Shown here: positions 9,755 to 20,229 of the stretch, piece by piece
How the letters are laid out: each line of letters opens with the position of its first letter
How positions within the stretch are numbered: position 1 is the first letter of the stretch
Assembly (NCBI RefSeq): GCF_030544485.1
Contig: NZ_CP130610.1
Coordinates: 4,092,001 to 4,156,000, forward strand
Source of the DNA: Halomonas sp. HAL1
GTDB lineage: Bacteria > Pseudomonadota > Gammaproteobacteria > Pseudomonadales > Halomonadaceae
Length of the DNA stretch: 64,000 bases
Direction: 5' to 3'
Translations under genes and position numbers: made by a program
Notes under the pieces: generated by a model
Seen by the model: the letters and a program-made list of their open reading frames with translations, nothing else
The model's database searches: none
Told to the model about the DNA's origin: nothing

Positions 9755-11320
9755 ATGAGCAAACAAGTAAACGATCAGGACGATGTACAACCTACGTCCG
9801 CCGATGCCTCCCAAGGCGTCCCTACGACGACTAACAAAGCAGCTTCCACTACCGACGCCACTGAGCCTAGCACGCAGTCTCCCCCGTCTAGCTCAGCAAC
9901 ACCGTCTACTAATAGTGGGGCTAAAAATAGTCGTTCACGGCGGCGTGGAAAAGGATCCCAGAATACGGGCTCAACTGCTACTAGCTCTTCAGATAGCACC
10001 TCAAACAGCGCCTCAGAAAAGAACCCTGCCGTGACCGGCACTTCACAGGCGGGGGCAAAACCGGCGGATGCAACGCCGACGACGACTTCCAGCGCGGCTA
10101 AAGGCAGCAGCACAGCTTCTCCGAGCGCGGCTGCACCAAGCCCTTCAAGCACCACTGCTAACGCTTCTTCAGGTTCCACTGCTGCAAAACCTGCTACCGG
10201 CAAGGCTGGCAGCGCGGGCAATGGCAGTGGAAATAGTGGTGGTGGAAACAGTGGTAGTGGAAATAGTAGCGGTGGGAATAGCGGTAAAAAGGGCAGCGGT
10301 CTCGCCATCGCCCTGGTACTTATCTTAGCCATTGCCTTAGCGCTCGTTGCTTGGCAAGGCTGGCAGCGTCTGGAAAGCCAGCAACAACGCCTCGACGAAC
10401 TGGCGCAACAGGCTGAAGGTAGCGCTTCGCAACAGGCAGTCAGCGACCTTGAGTCGCGTTTAGACAGCGGTGAAGCGGAGCGCAATGAAGCAACTCAAAG
10501 CACCATGGAAGAGCTGCGCAGTGAGTTTGACAGCTACCGTAGTGATGTCGACGAGACGCTGGGCCAAGTGCTTGACCAGCTCTCACAAGAGCAGGACACC
10601 GACGAGCGGGAATGGCTGCATGCCGAAGCCGCTTATCTACTACGCCTAGCCAACCAACGCCTGCAGCTAGAAGGCGACGTTGATGGCGCCGCCGCGCTAC
10701 TGCGCACTGCCGATGCACGCTTGGTCGATGCGGATAACCCCGCGCTGACCCCCGTTCGCGAAGCGATTGCCAATGAGCTAGCCGCGCTTGACGCCGTGCC
10801 CCAGGTTGACCGTACAGGGCTCTACCTAGCACTGAATGCGCAGCAGGAGCGCATTTCTGAACTGCGTCTCTCGCAAGAAATTGAAGAGCAGGCGGTAACG
10901 TCGAGTATCGAGCAGCCGCCTACCGGCACGTTCCAGCGCCAGCTAGCGCGTTTCGGTGAAGAGCTCAAAGACTTGGTGGTGGTTCGCCATCACGACGAAG
11001 CCCTGGAAGCACTGATTACCCCGGAGCAAGAGTCTTACCTGCGCCAAAGCCTGCGCTTAGTACTGGAGCAGACTCAGCTAGCCCTGCTCAATGAAGAAAA
11101 AGAGCTTTATGATGCGAGTATCGATAAAGCGCTACAGCTGCTAAACGACTACTACGACACCACTCGCGAAGAGACGCAAAGCGTTATTACTCGTCTAGAG
11201 GAGCTACAGCAAGCCGAGGTTAAACCGGAGCTGCCGGATATCAGCGCTTCTCAGCAGGAACTGGCACGCTTTATCGAGAACCGCTATGAGACGCGTGGCC
11301 AAAGCGGAGGTGATGCATGA
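9755..11320 (+). CDS. hemX: HemX-like membrane protein with long low-complexity N-terminus
   Basis: A 521-residue protein of the HemX family, often labelled uroporphyrinogen C-methyltransferase, though no methyltransferase domain is visible. Residues 1-180 are almost entirely Ser, Thr, Ala, Pro and Gly, ending in an Asn/Ser/Gly-rich stretch. One membrane segment follows at about 182-200, then a periplasmic coiled-coil and helical domain. The orientation agrees with an inner-membrane anchor and the bulk in the periplasm. Its ATG is 13 bases after hemD and its end overlaps hemY by 4 bases. A scaffold role for the haem enzymes is a suggestion from the family and context only. Confidence 0.85.
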   Translation: MSKQVNDQDDVQPTSADASQGVPTTTNKAASTTDATEPSTQSPPSSSATPSTNSGAKNSRSRRRGKGSQNTGSTATSSSDSTSNSASEKNPAVTGTSQAGAKPADATPTTTSSAAKGSSTASPSAAAPSPSSTTANASSGSTAAKPATGKAGSAGNGSGNSGGGNSGSGNSSGGNSGKKGSGLAIALVLILAIALALVAWQGWQRLESQQQRLDELAQQAEGSASQQAVSDLESRLDSGEAERNEATQSTMEELRSEFDSYRSDVDETLGQVLDQLSQEQDTDEREWLHAEAAYLLRLANQRLQLEGDVDGAAALLRTADARLVDADNPALTPVREAIANELAALDAVPQVDRTGLYLALNAQQERISELRLSQEIEEQAVTSSIEQPPTGTFQRQLARFGEELKDLVVVRHHDEALEALITPEQESYLRQSLRLVLEQTQLALLNEEKELYDASIDKALQLLNDYYDTTREETQSVITRLEELQQAEVKPELPDISASQQELARFIENRYETRGQSGGDA

Positions 11321-12594
11321 GAAAGCTTGTCCTCCTTATTGTCGCGGGCCTTGCCGTCGGCGCTCTGTTTGGGCACCTGATGATGTCGGTGCCCGGCTAT
11401 TGGCTCATCCGGGTAGGTGACTCCTCCATCCAAACCTCGTTTTGGTTTGGCTTGGTGCTGCTCTTCGCTGCGTTTATTGTGCTGCACTTTGTCCTGCGTT
11501 TACTCAGCGGCATTATTCGCCCCATGGGGCACTTTCGCAGCTGGAACAGCCGTGCCCGGAACCGCCGCGCCATGCAGCGCACCGTGCGTGGCTTAGTAGC
11601 GCTGACGGAAGGTCGTTGGAAAAAGGCGGAAAAAACCCTTATGAATGCCGCCGACGACTCCAGCACACCGTTGGTGAACTATCTCTCGGCAGCGCTGGCC
11701 GCTCATTACCAGGGCCACCACGCGAAATCCCAGGAGCACCTGAATCAAGCGCAGTTAACCACCGAAGGTGCTGATACGGCGGTGGGCTTGATGCAGGCGC
11801 AAATGATGATTGAACGTCAGCAGCCGGAAGAAGCGCTGGCGATTCTTAATCGTCTAGATAAGAAGCTCTCCAACCACCCGCAGGTGCTCAAGCTGCTCAA
11901 GCAGGTGCATTTGAGCGTCAACGATTGGGAAGGCCTTCGGCGCCTGATTCCACGCCTAGCGGCGCAGAAGCTAATTACTCAGCAAGAGCGCGAGCAGTTG
12001 GAGTTTAAGGCCTATCGCGAGCTCATCGTGTTTGAAGCCCAAAACCCAACCAACATTGAGCGCGTGCGCAGCCTTTGGGCAGATATGCCCGACTACCTAC
12101 GCGGCAATACCGAGCTGATCGTGCTCTACACCGAAGCGCTGATTCAAGCCAACGAAGAACCCATTGCCGAACGCTTACTCAACCACTCACTGGATAATCA
12201 TTGGGACGCGCGTTTAGTAAAACGCTACGGTCTGCTGAATGTAAACGCAGGGCGTCAGTTAGCTAAAGCGGAGAAGTGGCTGCAAGAACGCCCCAATGAC
12301 CCCGAGCTACTGCTCGCCTGTGGTCGTCTCTCGTTGCGCACTGGCCAGTGGCAAAAGGCGCTTGAGTACTTCGAGGCCAGCCAACGTCAACGCCCCAATG
12401 GCGAAGTCTGTGCTGAGCTTGCGCGCCTTTATGCAAGCCTTGGTGAGCATAATAAGAGCCAGCTCTACTACCGCCATAGCGTTGAGATGCTGGCTAAATC
12501 GCTGCCATCGCTGCCGCAACCTAGCGATGCTAGCGACAGCAAAAGTCCGGCTAATAAACACACAGACAGCAAAACGCTTAAGAAAAGAGCGTAA
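11317..12594 (+). CDS. hemY: HemY-like TPR protein of the haem operon
   Basis: A 425-residue inner-membrane protein of the proteobacterial HemY family, which is not the Bacillus protoporphyrinogen oxidase of the same name. Two membrane segments lie near residues 3-22 and 41-65. The rest is helical with TPR-like pairs, for example EQPEEALAIL-type repeats and the final GRLSLRTGQWQKALEYFEAS unit. It closes the hemCDXY operon, is coupled to hemX by a 4-base overlap and is followed by a strong terminator. A role in holding late haem enzymes together is inferred for the family. Confidence 0.9.
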   Translation: MRKLVLLIVAGLAVGALFGHLMMSVPGYWLIRVGDSSIQTSFWFGLVLLFAAFIVLHFVLRLLSGIIRPMGHFRSWNSRARNRRAMQRTVRGLVALTEGRWKKAEKTLMNAADDSSTPLVNYLSAALAAHYQGHHAKSQEHLNQAQLTTEGADTAVGLMQAQMMIERQQPEEALAILNRLDKKLSNHPQVLKLLKQVHLSVNDWEGLRRLIPRLAAQKLITQQEREQLEFKAYRELIVFEAQNPTNIERVRSLWADMPDYLRGNTELIVLYTEALIQANEEPIAERLLNHSLDNHWDARLVKRYGLLNVNAGRQLAKAEKWLQERPNDPELLLACGRLSLRTGQWQKALEYFEASQRQRPNGEVCAELARLYASLGEHNKSQLYYRHSVEMLAKSLPSLPQPSDASDSKSPANKHTDSKTLKKRA

Positions 12595-12612
12595 CAACGC
12601 GGTTCGAAAAAA

Positions 12613-12649
12613 CAAAAGGGGGCCGTTCATAATGAACGGCCCCCTTTTG
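12613..12649. terminator. Bidirectional terminator between hemY and mscL
   Basis: Perfect 18-base inverted repeat around position 12631, GC-rich in the middle with A and T runs on both sides. It can end transcription of hemY on the plus strand and of mscL on the minus strand. Confidence 0.93.
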
Positions 12650-12674
12650 CGTTGGGTTACTCTTCCACTATCAC

Positions 12675-13190
12675 TTACTTTGCAGGTGGGGCGGCAGACG
12701 GCGTATCAACCATTGTTTCAACTGCCTCTGGCTTAGACAGCGTTGCCGTGCAGTGGCCGCACCGCGTGGCTTTAATCGGCACCACCATCAAACAGTAAGG
12801 GCAAGGCTGCTCGGTAGGGCTTGCGGGTGCCACAGCCTCTTCGCGCTTTAACCGATTGATAGTACGCACCAATAGAAAAACGACAAAGGCGACGATCGTA
12901 AAACTCACCACCGCATTGATAAACAGCCCAAGGTTTAGCGTTACCGCCCCTGCTGCCTGTGCATCCGCCAACGTTGCATAAGGGCCACCCACCGCCCCTT
13001 GGCGTAGCACTACAAACAGATTGGAAAAATCCACACCGCCCACCAACAAGCCAATCAGCGGGTTCATCACATCCGCCACCAGGCTCTGCACAATCAGCGT
13101 AAACGCCCCGCCGATGATGATGCCCACCGCCATATCGACCACATTGCCTTTTACCGCAAACTCTCGAAATTCCTGGAAAAATTTTGTCAT
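12675..13190 (-). CDS. mscL: Large-conductance mechanosensitive channel with zinc-ribbon tail
   Basis: MscL opens a large pore when membrane tension rises and so protects cells from osmotic downshock, a role fitting a halophile. The first 115 residues are a normal Msc[17 protein letters not shown], the first membrane helix to residue 48, a periplasmic loop, and the second helix at about 87-110. Beyond the usual C-terminal helix there is an extra tail with CPYC at 130-133 and CGHC at 144-147, a CX2C-X10-CX2C zinc-ribbon pattern. The total of 171 residues exceeds the 136 of the Escherichia coli channel. A single gene facing hemY. Confidence 0.95.
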   Translation of the reverse strand: MTKFFQEFREFAVKGNVVDMAVGIIIGGAFTLIVQSLVADVMNPLIGLLVGGVDFSNLFVVLRQGAVGGPYATLADAQAAGAVTLNLGLFINAVVSFTIVAFVVFLLVRTINRLKREEAVAPASPTEQPCPYCLMVVPIKATRCGHCTATLSKPEAVETMVDTPSAAPPAK

Positions 13191-13289
13191 TTTGTCGACG
13201 TCCTAGCGTTTCGTTTTAACCAACACTCAGTACTACTTCTTTCAATTAAGAGCATGGGCAACAGCGTGCTAGGCGGCAAGTAAGAAACA

Positions 13290-13317
13290 CAAAAAGCCCA
13301 AGCGTCAGCCTGGGCAA
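13290..13317 (-). terminator. Rho-independent terminator after pobA
   Basis: On the minus strand an 8-base stem (GCCCAGGC with GCTTGGGC, one G-U pair, loop TGAC) is followed by TTTTTG. It lies about 30 bases beyond the pobA stop. Confidence 0.8.
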
Positions 13318-13345
13318 GAAGTATAAATGGACAAGGGGGTAGAGA

Positions 13346-14676
<1,331 letters not shown>

Positions 14677-15603
14677 ATGGCCACCTCATCGGCAACCTCC
14701 GTTCCGGTATTTAAACTCTATGGCGAGACCCAGCACTGGCCGACACCCGACTTGCTTCACTGCGAATCGATTCCCGAGCGCAGCCGGCTACATGACTGGC
14801 TTATTCGCCCGCATCGTCACGCCGACCTGGTGCATATTCTCTTTATTAGCCAAGGAAGCGTTGAGTTAGCGCTGGAGGGAACGAGCCATCACTTACAGGG
14901 TATCGTCGCGATTATTGTGCCCGCGATGGCGATTCACGGCTTCCGCTTCTCGCCTGATGTACAAGGGCACATTATTACCCTGGCCAAACCGCTGGCAGAC
15001 CACTTACATAGCCTCATGGGTGAGAGCAGCGCGCTTAAAAAAGCCGACTTTTATCACCTACCCCTTTCGAGCCAAAGGGGGGGAAACCAGCCAGCGCGCA
15101 TTGCCACGCTGGTGTCGCAGATCGACCAGGAGTACCGCCAGCCTGCCCCAGGGAGAGACAGGCTGCTCGAAGCACTTATTCAAGCCTTAGTGGTCGAACT
15201 ATCGCGCCTAAGTGCTGCTGATACTCCCGCGAAACGTTATGGCCCGCGCCAGCGCGACACGGGGCGGCAACATTTAGAGCATTATCAGGCACTGGTCGAA
15301 GCACACTACCGTCAGCAGCCCAGTATTGAAGCGTTAGCCGAGCAGGTAGGAGTGAGTAGCGCACACTTGAATATGCTGTGCCGCCAAATCGCCGGTCGCA
15401 GCGCCCTGCAGCTGTTGCATGAGCGCCTACTGCTAGAAGCCAAGCGTCAGCTTACCTATACCAATATGACCATAGGCCAAGTCTCTGACAGCTTAGGCTT
15501 CTCTGAACCCGCCTACTTCACGCGCTTTTTTAAGCGCAATACAGCGTTTTCGCCACGTGAGTTTCGGCTGCGTCAAACGGCGGTTAACCACATCGCTAAA
15601 TAG
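14677..15603 (+). CDS. pobR: AraC-family activator, PobR type
   Basis: A 308-residue transcription regulator with a cupin-like effector domain (about 25-150) and an AraC/XylS double helix-turn-helix (about 205-300), including IEALAEQVGVSSAHLN and the second-helix signature IGQVSDSLGFSEPAYFTRFFKR. AAAGGAGA precedes the ATG. Being divergent from pobA, it most likely activates pobA when 4-hydroxybenzoate is present, as AraC-type PobR does in other bacteria. Its 3' end overlaps the convergent aldehyde dehydrogenase gene by 8 bases. Confidence 0.87.
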   Translation: MATSSATSVPVFKLYGETQHWPTPDLLHCESIPERSRLHDWLIRPHRHADLVHILFISQGSVELALEGTSHHLQGIVAIIVPAMAIHGFRFSPDVQGHIITLAKPLADHLHSLMGESSALKKADFYHLPLSSQRGGNQPARIATLVSQIDQEYRQPAPGRDRLLEALIQALVVELSRLSAADTPAKRYGPRQRDTGRQHLEHYQALVEAHYRQQPSIEALAEQVGVSSAHLNMLCRQIAGRSALQLLHERLLLEAKRQLTYTNMTIGQVSDSLGFSEPAYFTRFFKRNTAFSPREFRLRQTAVNHIAK

Positions 15604-17047
15604 GATAATGCCGTGGCCCCAGCTGCATCGTCATCCAGCGTAGTTCGGTGAATTCTTCGATGCCTGCTTTACCGCCAAAGCGTCCGTAGCCGCTGGATTT
15701 GACGCCGCCGAAGGGCATTTGCGGTTCATCGTGTACCGTGGGAGCGTTGATATGGCAGATACCCGTTTGTAAGCGGCCTGCCACCTTCATGGCGCGTGCG
15801 CTATCGCGGCTGAACACCGCCGATGAGAGACCGTACTCGCTATCGTTGGCGATGCGCACTGCCTCTTCTTCACCATTAACGCGAATCACCGCCACAACCG
15901 GGCCAAACGACTCTTCGCTATACAGCCGCATAGCACTGGTCACGCCATCAATGACCGTGGCCTGCATCACCACGCCTTCGGCTTTGCCACCCGCGGCTAA
16001 GCGGGCGCCTTGAGTCACTGCGTCATCGATGAGGCTATTTAGTTTTTCACCTGACTGTGTATTGATTAACGTGCCGAGCGCGTTGCTTTCATCACGCGGG
16101 TCGCCTGCTTTTAGCGCCTGAGCCCGCGCGGCAAATTTTTCTACAAAAGTATCCGCCACTTGTTTATCGACAATCACCCGCTCGGTGGACATGCAGATCT
16201 GGCCTTGGTTAAAGAACGCGCCAAAAATCGCTGCGTCCACGGCCGCGTCTATATCCGCATCATTCAATACCAAAAAAGGCGCCTTACCACCCAATTCAAG
16301 TAGCACAGGCTTTAAATGTTTGGCCGCTTGCTCGGCAATGATTTTGCCTACACCGGTGGAGCCAGTGAAGTTAATCCGGCGTACCGCAGGGTGAGCAATC
16401 AGCGCGCTTACGACATCAGCGGCGTTATCCGGTGCGTTGGTAATCACATTGACGACACCATCGCCAAACCCTGCTTCCTGTAGCACTTCACCAATCAAAT
16501 GGTGCGTCGCTGGGCACTGCTCGGAAGCTTTCAAGATAACGCTATTGCCGCAGGCCAAAGGCGTAGCGATGGCTCGCGTACCTAGAATAATCGGCGCATT
16601 CCAGGGTGCGATGCCCACCACGACGCCACAAGGTACACGCACGCCCATCGCCATACTGTCAGGTACGTTCGAGGGGATGATATCGCCCTGGATTTGCGTC
16701 GTTAACGCCGCGGCTTCACGCAATACATCGGCCGCCACTTTAACGTTAAACCCTGCCCAGCCTAGCGTGGCACCGGTCTCTTCCACCATTCGATCGATGA
16801 AATCACCCTGACGTGCTTCCATTAGCTCAGCTGCTTTAAGCAGTTTGGCGCGCCGCTCCCCTGGGCCCGTTTTTGACCATGCTTCAAACGCCCTGCCTGC
16901 GGCGTCCGCTGCCGTGTTCGCATCACCGACACTTGCCGCCGCAGCGGTGGTGACCACTTCACCGCTTAAAGGATTCGCGCGGGTAAAGGTGGCCGTTTGC
17001 TCAGCAGCGGTTGATTGGCCCGCCGACAATAGCTGAGTGGTGAACAT
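15596..17047 (-). CDS. vdh: Vanillin / hydroxybenzaldehyde-type aldehyde dehydrogenase
   Basis: NAD(P)-dependent aldehyde dehydrogenase of 483 residues. Catalytic residues are visible: the glutamate in LELGGKAPF and the cysteine in NQGQICMSTER. The stretch TTQIQGDIIPSNVP, IAPWNAPIILG and the C-terminal GPRHYPI closely match vanillin dehydrogenases as I remember them. It would oxidise vanillin, 4-hydroxybenzaldehyde or a related aldehyde to the acid, giving 4-hydroxybenzoate or vanillate. No vanillate demethylase is in the window, so 4-hydroxybenzaldehyde is the substrate that fits the neighbours best; that is inference. The TRAP genes lie upstream on the same strand. Confidence 0.85.
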   Translation of the reverse strand: MFTTQLLSAGQSTAAEQTATFTRANPLSGEVVTTAAAASVGDANTAADAAGRAFEAWSKTGPGERRAKLLKAAELMEARQGDFIDRMVEETGATLGWAGFNVKVAADVLREAAALTTQIQGDIIPSNVPDSMAMGVRVPCGVVVGIAPWNAPIILGTRAIATPLACGNSVILKASEQCPATHHLIGEVLQEAGFGDGVVNVITNAPDNAADVVSALIAHPAVRRINFTGSTGVGKIIAEQAAKHLKPVLLELGGKAPFLVLNDADIDAAVDAAIFGAFFNQGQICMSTERVIVDKQVADTFVEKFAARAQALKAGDPRDESNALGTLINTQSGEKLNSLIDDAVTQGARLAAGGKAEGVVMQATVIDGVTSAMRLYSEESFGPVVAVIRVNGEEEAVRIANDSEYGLSSAVFSRDSARAMKVAGRLQTGICHINAPTVHDEPQMPFGGVKSSGYGRFGGKAGIEEFTELRWMTMQLGPRHYPI

Positions 17048-17074
17048 GGCCTTAACTCCTTGTAGTAAAAAAGC

Positions 17075-18364
17075 CTACAGCAGAAACATCGTACTCAAGA
17101 TGGGGAAAGCGATGAGCAACGCTAGGCGTAGTAAGTCAGAGACCACGAACGGCGCGACGCCTTTAAAAATCTCACCTAGCCCAACATGCGGCGCCATCGC
17201 TTTAATCACAAACACGTTCATCCCCACCGGTGGCGTCATCAGCCCCAGCTCTACCGTCAGTACGGTCAAAATACCGAACCAGACTGGATCGATGCCCATC
17301 GCCTGAATGATCGGATACACCACAGGAACGGTGATCACCAGCATCGCGATGGAGTCCATAAACATACCCAGCACAAAGTAGAGCGCCAGGATGCACAGCA
17401 CGACGACGAGTGGCGTGAGATCCATGCCGTAGAGCACGTCGGTAATAGAGAACGAAATGCGCGAGACTGAGATGAAATAACCCAGCGTTTCCGCCCCCAC
17501 CAGCATAAAGAACACCACGGCAGAGAGCGCCAAGGTCTCTTGGACGCTGGCCCATAGCTGCGCACCGCGCATTCCTTTTACCAGGGCGTAAAGCAGCGTG
17601 GCGAACGCCCCGACACTAGCCCCTTCTGTTGGCGTAAAGGCACCAAAATAGATGCCTAAAATCATCACCAGGAAAACGCCAAAAAAGGGCACCAAGCCGG
17701 TGAGAGAGAGCAGTTTTTCTTTCCAAGCCGTAGGCTCACCGGCCACCGCAAGTGAGGGGCGCAACCACATCACCACGGTAACGGTAAGGGAGTACATCAC
17801 TAGCCCCAAGAGGCCAGGGATCAGACCCGCCATGAACATATCGCCCACGGACTGCTCAGTAAGGATGGCGTAGATAAGCAGTGCAATACTGGGCGGAATC
17901 ATAATACCCAGCGTGCCGCCCGCAGCAAGCGCCCCGGTGGCCAAGCCACGGTTGTAGCCATAGCGCTCCATCTCCGGCAACGCTACCCGGGTCATGGTAC
18001 TGGCTGTTGCCAATGAGGAACCGGAAATCGCCGAGAAGATACCGCATGAGCCCACCGCTGCAATCGCTAGGCCTCCCTTCCAGCCACCGCAAATGACCCG
18101 CGTTGAATCAAACAGTTTACCGGCCATGCCCGAATGGGCTGCCAGCACGCCCATTAAGATAAACATGGGTACGGCACTAAAGCTGTAGTTAGAGAGCACT
18201 TCTACCGGCACTGTTTTTAACTGCGCAACGGCTGCGTCCCAACTAATGATTTGCGCAAAGCCCACCACGCCCACGATCAGCATCGTGAGGGCAACGGGCA
18301 CACGCAGAATCATCAATACCAATAAAAGCCCTAGCCCGATGGCGCCAATCGCTTCACTCCCCAT
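17075..18364 (-). CDS. TRAP transporter large permease (DctM type)
   Basis: Large membrane subunit of a tripartite ATP-independent periplasmic transporter, with about 12 hydrophobic segments over 429 residues. Start chosen at the ATG at 18364 (MGSEAIGAIGLGLL), which overlaps the end of the small permease gene by 11 bases; the longer frame would begin with a charged, non-conserved leader. Motifs such as GTLGIMIPPSI and the C-terminal GLMTPPVGMNVFVIK are typical of DctM. It couples sodium entry to solute uptake. The substrate is not set by sequence; the neighbours suggest an aromatic acid or aldehyde. Confidence 0.92.
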   Translation of the reverse strand: MGSEAIGAIGLGLLLVLMILRVPVALTMLIVGVVGFAQIISWDAAVAQLKTVPVEVLSNYSFSAVPMFILMGVLAAHSGMAGKLFDSTRVICGGWKGGLAIAAVGSCGIFSAISGSSLATASTMTRVALPEMERYGYNRGLATGALAAGGTLGIMIPPSIALLIYAILTEQSVGDMFMAGLIPGLLGLVMYSLTVTVVMWLRPSLAVAGEPTAWKEKLLSLTGLVPFFGVFLVMILGIYFGAFTPTEGASVGAFATLLYALVKGMRGAQLWASVQETLALSAVVFFMLVGAETLGYFISVSRISFSITDVLYGMDLTPLVVVLCILALYFVLGMFMDSIAMLVITVPVVYPIIQAMGIDPVWFGILTVLTVELGLMTPPVGMNVFVIKAMAPHVGLGEIFKGVAPFVVSDLLRLALLIAFPILSTMFLL

Positions 18365-18899
18365 GAGCCGCCTCCTCACCTGTGGCATAGATCATGCCCA
18401 GCAGCGCATGCATAAAACTTCGCAACCCCAGCAGTAAGCTGAGCACCGCTGCCAATTGGAAAATAGGGCCCATGGGCAAGCGCAGATCTTGAGTGACTTC
18501 TCCGTACTGCGTGGCGGCAGCAGCAGAGTCCAGTAATCCCATAAACAGGATCAGCCCCAGCGCCGTAAAGCCAAGCAAAAAAAGACCTTGGATACGATTT
18601 TTTATCGCCTGGGGTAAGCGGTGCGAGAAAGCTTCCACCACCACTTGGCTTTTCTCGACATTAGCGGCCATCGCCGCCAATAGCGCGAACAGCATCAAAT
18701 AGCTAACCAACTCAACGCTGCCGGAAACACGCAACGCAATGGCGCCTTCCGTTAGCCGGGAAAGATAGCGAGTACTGACATCGGCAATGGTCACCGCCAA
18801 AAGCCCAATCAGTGCGACACCCGCCACCAAGCGACACACAAGGGCCAGCCAATGGCTGGCCCGATAGAGGAGTTGTTGAAAAGAGGGAGTAGACTGCAT
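18354..18899 (-). CDS. TRAP transporter small permease (DctQ type)
   Basis: Four-helix small membrane subunit of 181 residues, with hydrophobic segments near residues 18-40, 60-80, 100-125 and 140-165. It pairs with the large permease encoded directly downstream, whose start lies inside this gene's end. Only six bases separate it from the binding-protein gene. Small TRAP subunits diverge strongly, so gene order is the main evidence. Confidence 0.9.
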   Translation of the reverse strand: MQSTPSFQQLLYRASHWLALVCRLVAGVALIGLLAVTIADVSTRYLSRLTEGAIALRVSGSVELVSYLMLFALLAAMAANVEKSQVVVEAFSHRLPQAIKNRIQGLFLLGFTALGLILFMGLLDSAAAATQYGEVTQDLRLPMGPIFQLAAVLSLLLGLRSFMHALLGMIYATGEEAAHGE

Positions 18900-18905
18900 G
18901 AAAAC

Positions 18906-19937
18906 TTATCCCTCTTGGGTACCACAAGACTCGCTAGCGGCCAGTGCAGCCTCATACACCTCGCGGGCTTGGCTCAAACCGCGCTCTTCCAACTGCGTTA
19001 GGTAGTTTTCGATACCGGTTTCGAGCGGCTCTTGCCAGTCAGGATGTTGAAGCGGGTTTTCGATTTCACGAATGGTGTGGCCCGCATCAACCGCTTCCTG
19101 CTTTCCTTCCACATCTAGACGATCAAACACTTCACCGGCCTTTTCAGCCCATTTCATGCCGGAGTTATCATCAATAACGGCTTGCTGCTCGGGGGTCAGA
19201 CCGTCATAGGCACGCTGGTTCATGGTAGCGACAAAGATCAGCGTGTAGAACGGCACTTCGGTGTGGTAACTGACGAGCTCATTAACACGAAAACCTTTCA
19301 GGCCTTCCCAAGGGAAGCTCAGGCCATCAATAACGCCGCGCTGCATGGAGGTATAAATATCAGGCGCAGGCATGCCCACCGGGCTTGCGCCCATATTTTC
19401 AAGCATTTCACCCGCGACGGCAGTGGGGCGACGAATACGCAATCCTTCCAGGTCCGCAGGCGTTTGCACATCGGTATCGATGGTATGAATGCCGCCAGGT
19501 CCAGTGGTAAACATAAACAGCGGACGGGTATCTTCGTATTCGCTATCTAAGTGGCCGTCGTCGTAGAGCGTTTGAAGCACACACGCCCCTTGCGTTGCCG
19601 TTGAAGCCACCCCTGGCAGTTCAACAATTTGTGATAGCGGGAAACGGCCAGCGGTATAGCCCTGGGCGGTGGCGCCGATATCGGCAATCCCGTTGGCGGC
19701 GGCCTCATAGATGGAGTCCGGCTTGGCTAACGTGCCTGCCGGGAACATCTGAATCGTCAAATCGCCATTAGACTCTTCAGCAATGGTATCCGTCCATGCT
19801 TGCAAAACATCTTGGTTAACGCCTGAAGGACCAGGCCAAAAATGTGCCATACGTAGCGTGGTTTCTGCCTGCACCGAACTGACGGTAAGGCCAGCAATCG
19901 CTGCCGCCAAAACACACCGGGATAAGGTCATTTTCAT
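18906..19937 (-). CDS. TRAP transporter solute-binding protein (DctP type)
   Basis: A 343-residue periplasmic binding protein. A Sec signal peptide ends around residue 24 (SSVQA-ET). The mature part shows the DctP pattern: RMAHFWPG, PDSIYEAAANGIADIG, LRIRRPT with the arginine that usually binds the carboxylate, and an IDGLSFPWEG segment. First gene of a dctP-dctQ-dctM operon. A GTTCG-type palindrome 35 bases upstream of the start matches the sites at the pca promoters, so I infer uptake of a substrate of the protocatechuate route under the same regulator. Confidence 0.92.
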   Translation of the reverse strand: MKMTLSRCVLAAAIAGLTVSSVQAETTLRMAHFWPGPSGVNQDVLQAWTDTIAEESNGDLTIQMFPAGTLAKPDSIYEAAANGIADIGATAQGYTAGRFPLSQIVELPGVASTATQGACVLQTLYDDGHLDSEYEDTRPLFMFTTGPGGIHTIDTDVQTPADLEGLRIRRPTAVAGEMLENMGASPVGMPAPDIYTSMQRGVIDGLSFPWEGLKGFRVNELVSYHTEVPFYTLIFVATMNQRAYDGLTPEQQAVIDDNSGMKWAEKAGEVFDRLDVEGKQEAVDAGHTIREIENPLQHPDWQEPLETGIENYLTQLEERGLSQAREVYEAALAASESCGTQEG

Positions 19938-19971
19938 AGGAGGCCTCCAGGACTTTTTTGGATTATTGTAA

Positions 19972-19995
19972 GTTCGTATAGCGAATAGTAGTTCG
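19972..19995 (-). promoter_or_regulatory. Putative IclR-type operator at the TRAP promoter
   Basis: Palindrome GTTCG-TATAG-CGAAT (one mismatch) at 19972-19986, then after four bases a third half GTTCG at 19991-19995. The third half lies 19 bases from the first in the same orientation, and upstream of the palindrome as seen from dctP. See the sites near 25773, 27302, 33543 and 33691. Confidence 0.7.
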
Positions 19996-20196
19996 CTTTA
20001 AGCTACTACATTAGTTCACTATGAAGCGTAGAGCTAATCGACATTCGTCTATGTTTAAGCACCTGAAAGCACCTTTAATAGACGTCTTACCGCGTTCAGC
20101 TAGTGTTGATGTTCTATAGCACTTCTAGAAAGGCACAATGGTAGTAGAAAGTTAGATTTTTCCAAGATTTCGTCACGACCATGGTCGAAGCTGAAT

Positions 20197-20229
20197 AAAA
20201 AAAGCGCTGCTCCAAAGAGCAACGCTTTT
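20197..20229 (-). terminator. Terminator of the pca operon
   Basis: Minus-strand hairpin: GAGCA and TGCTC with CGCTTT/AAAGCG arms and a TTTG loop, followed by a run of seven T residues. It lies about 30 bases after the pcaG stop. Confidence 0.88.

Noticed and set aside
9775..10485. Open frame of 236 codons on the minus strand inside hemX
   Set aside because: It mirrors the low-complexity Ser/Thr/Ala/Gly coding stretch of hemX. The antisense product is just Leu/Ala/Pro-rich and has no start context or family features.
9755..11320. HemX as a true uroporphyrinogen-III C-methyltransferase
   Set aside because: No S-adenosylmethionine methyltransferase domain or its glycine-rich motifs are present; only the membrane anchor and helical domain.
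20013..20026. GTTCACTATGAAGC as another operator at the TRAP promoter
   Set aside because: Only an imperfect match, with a shorter spacer than the other sites, and it is not on the 19-base grid.
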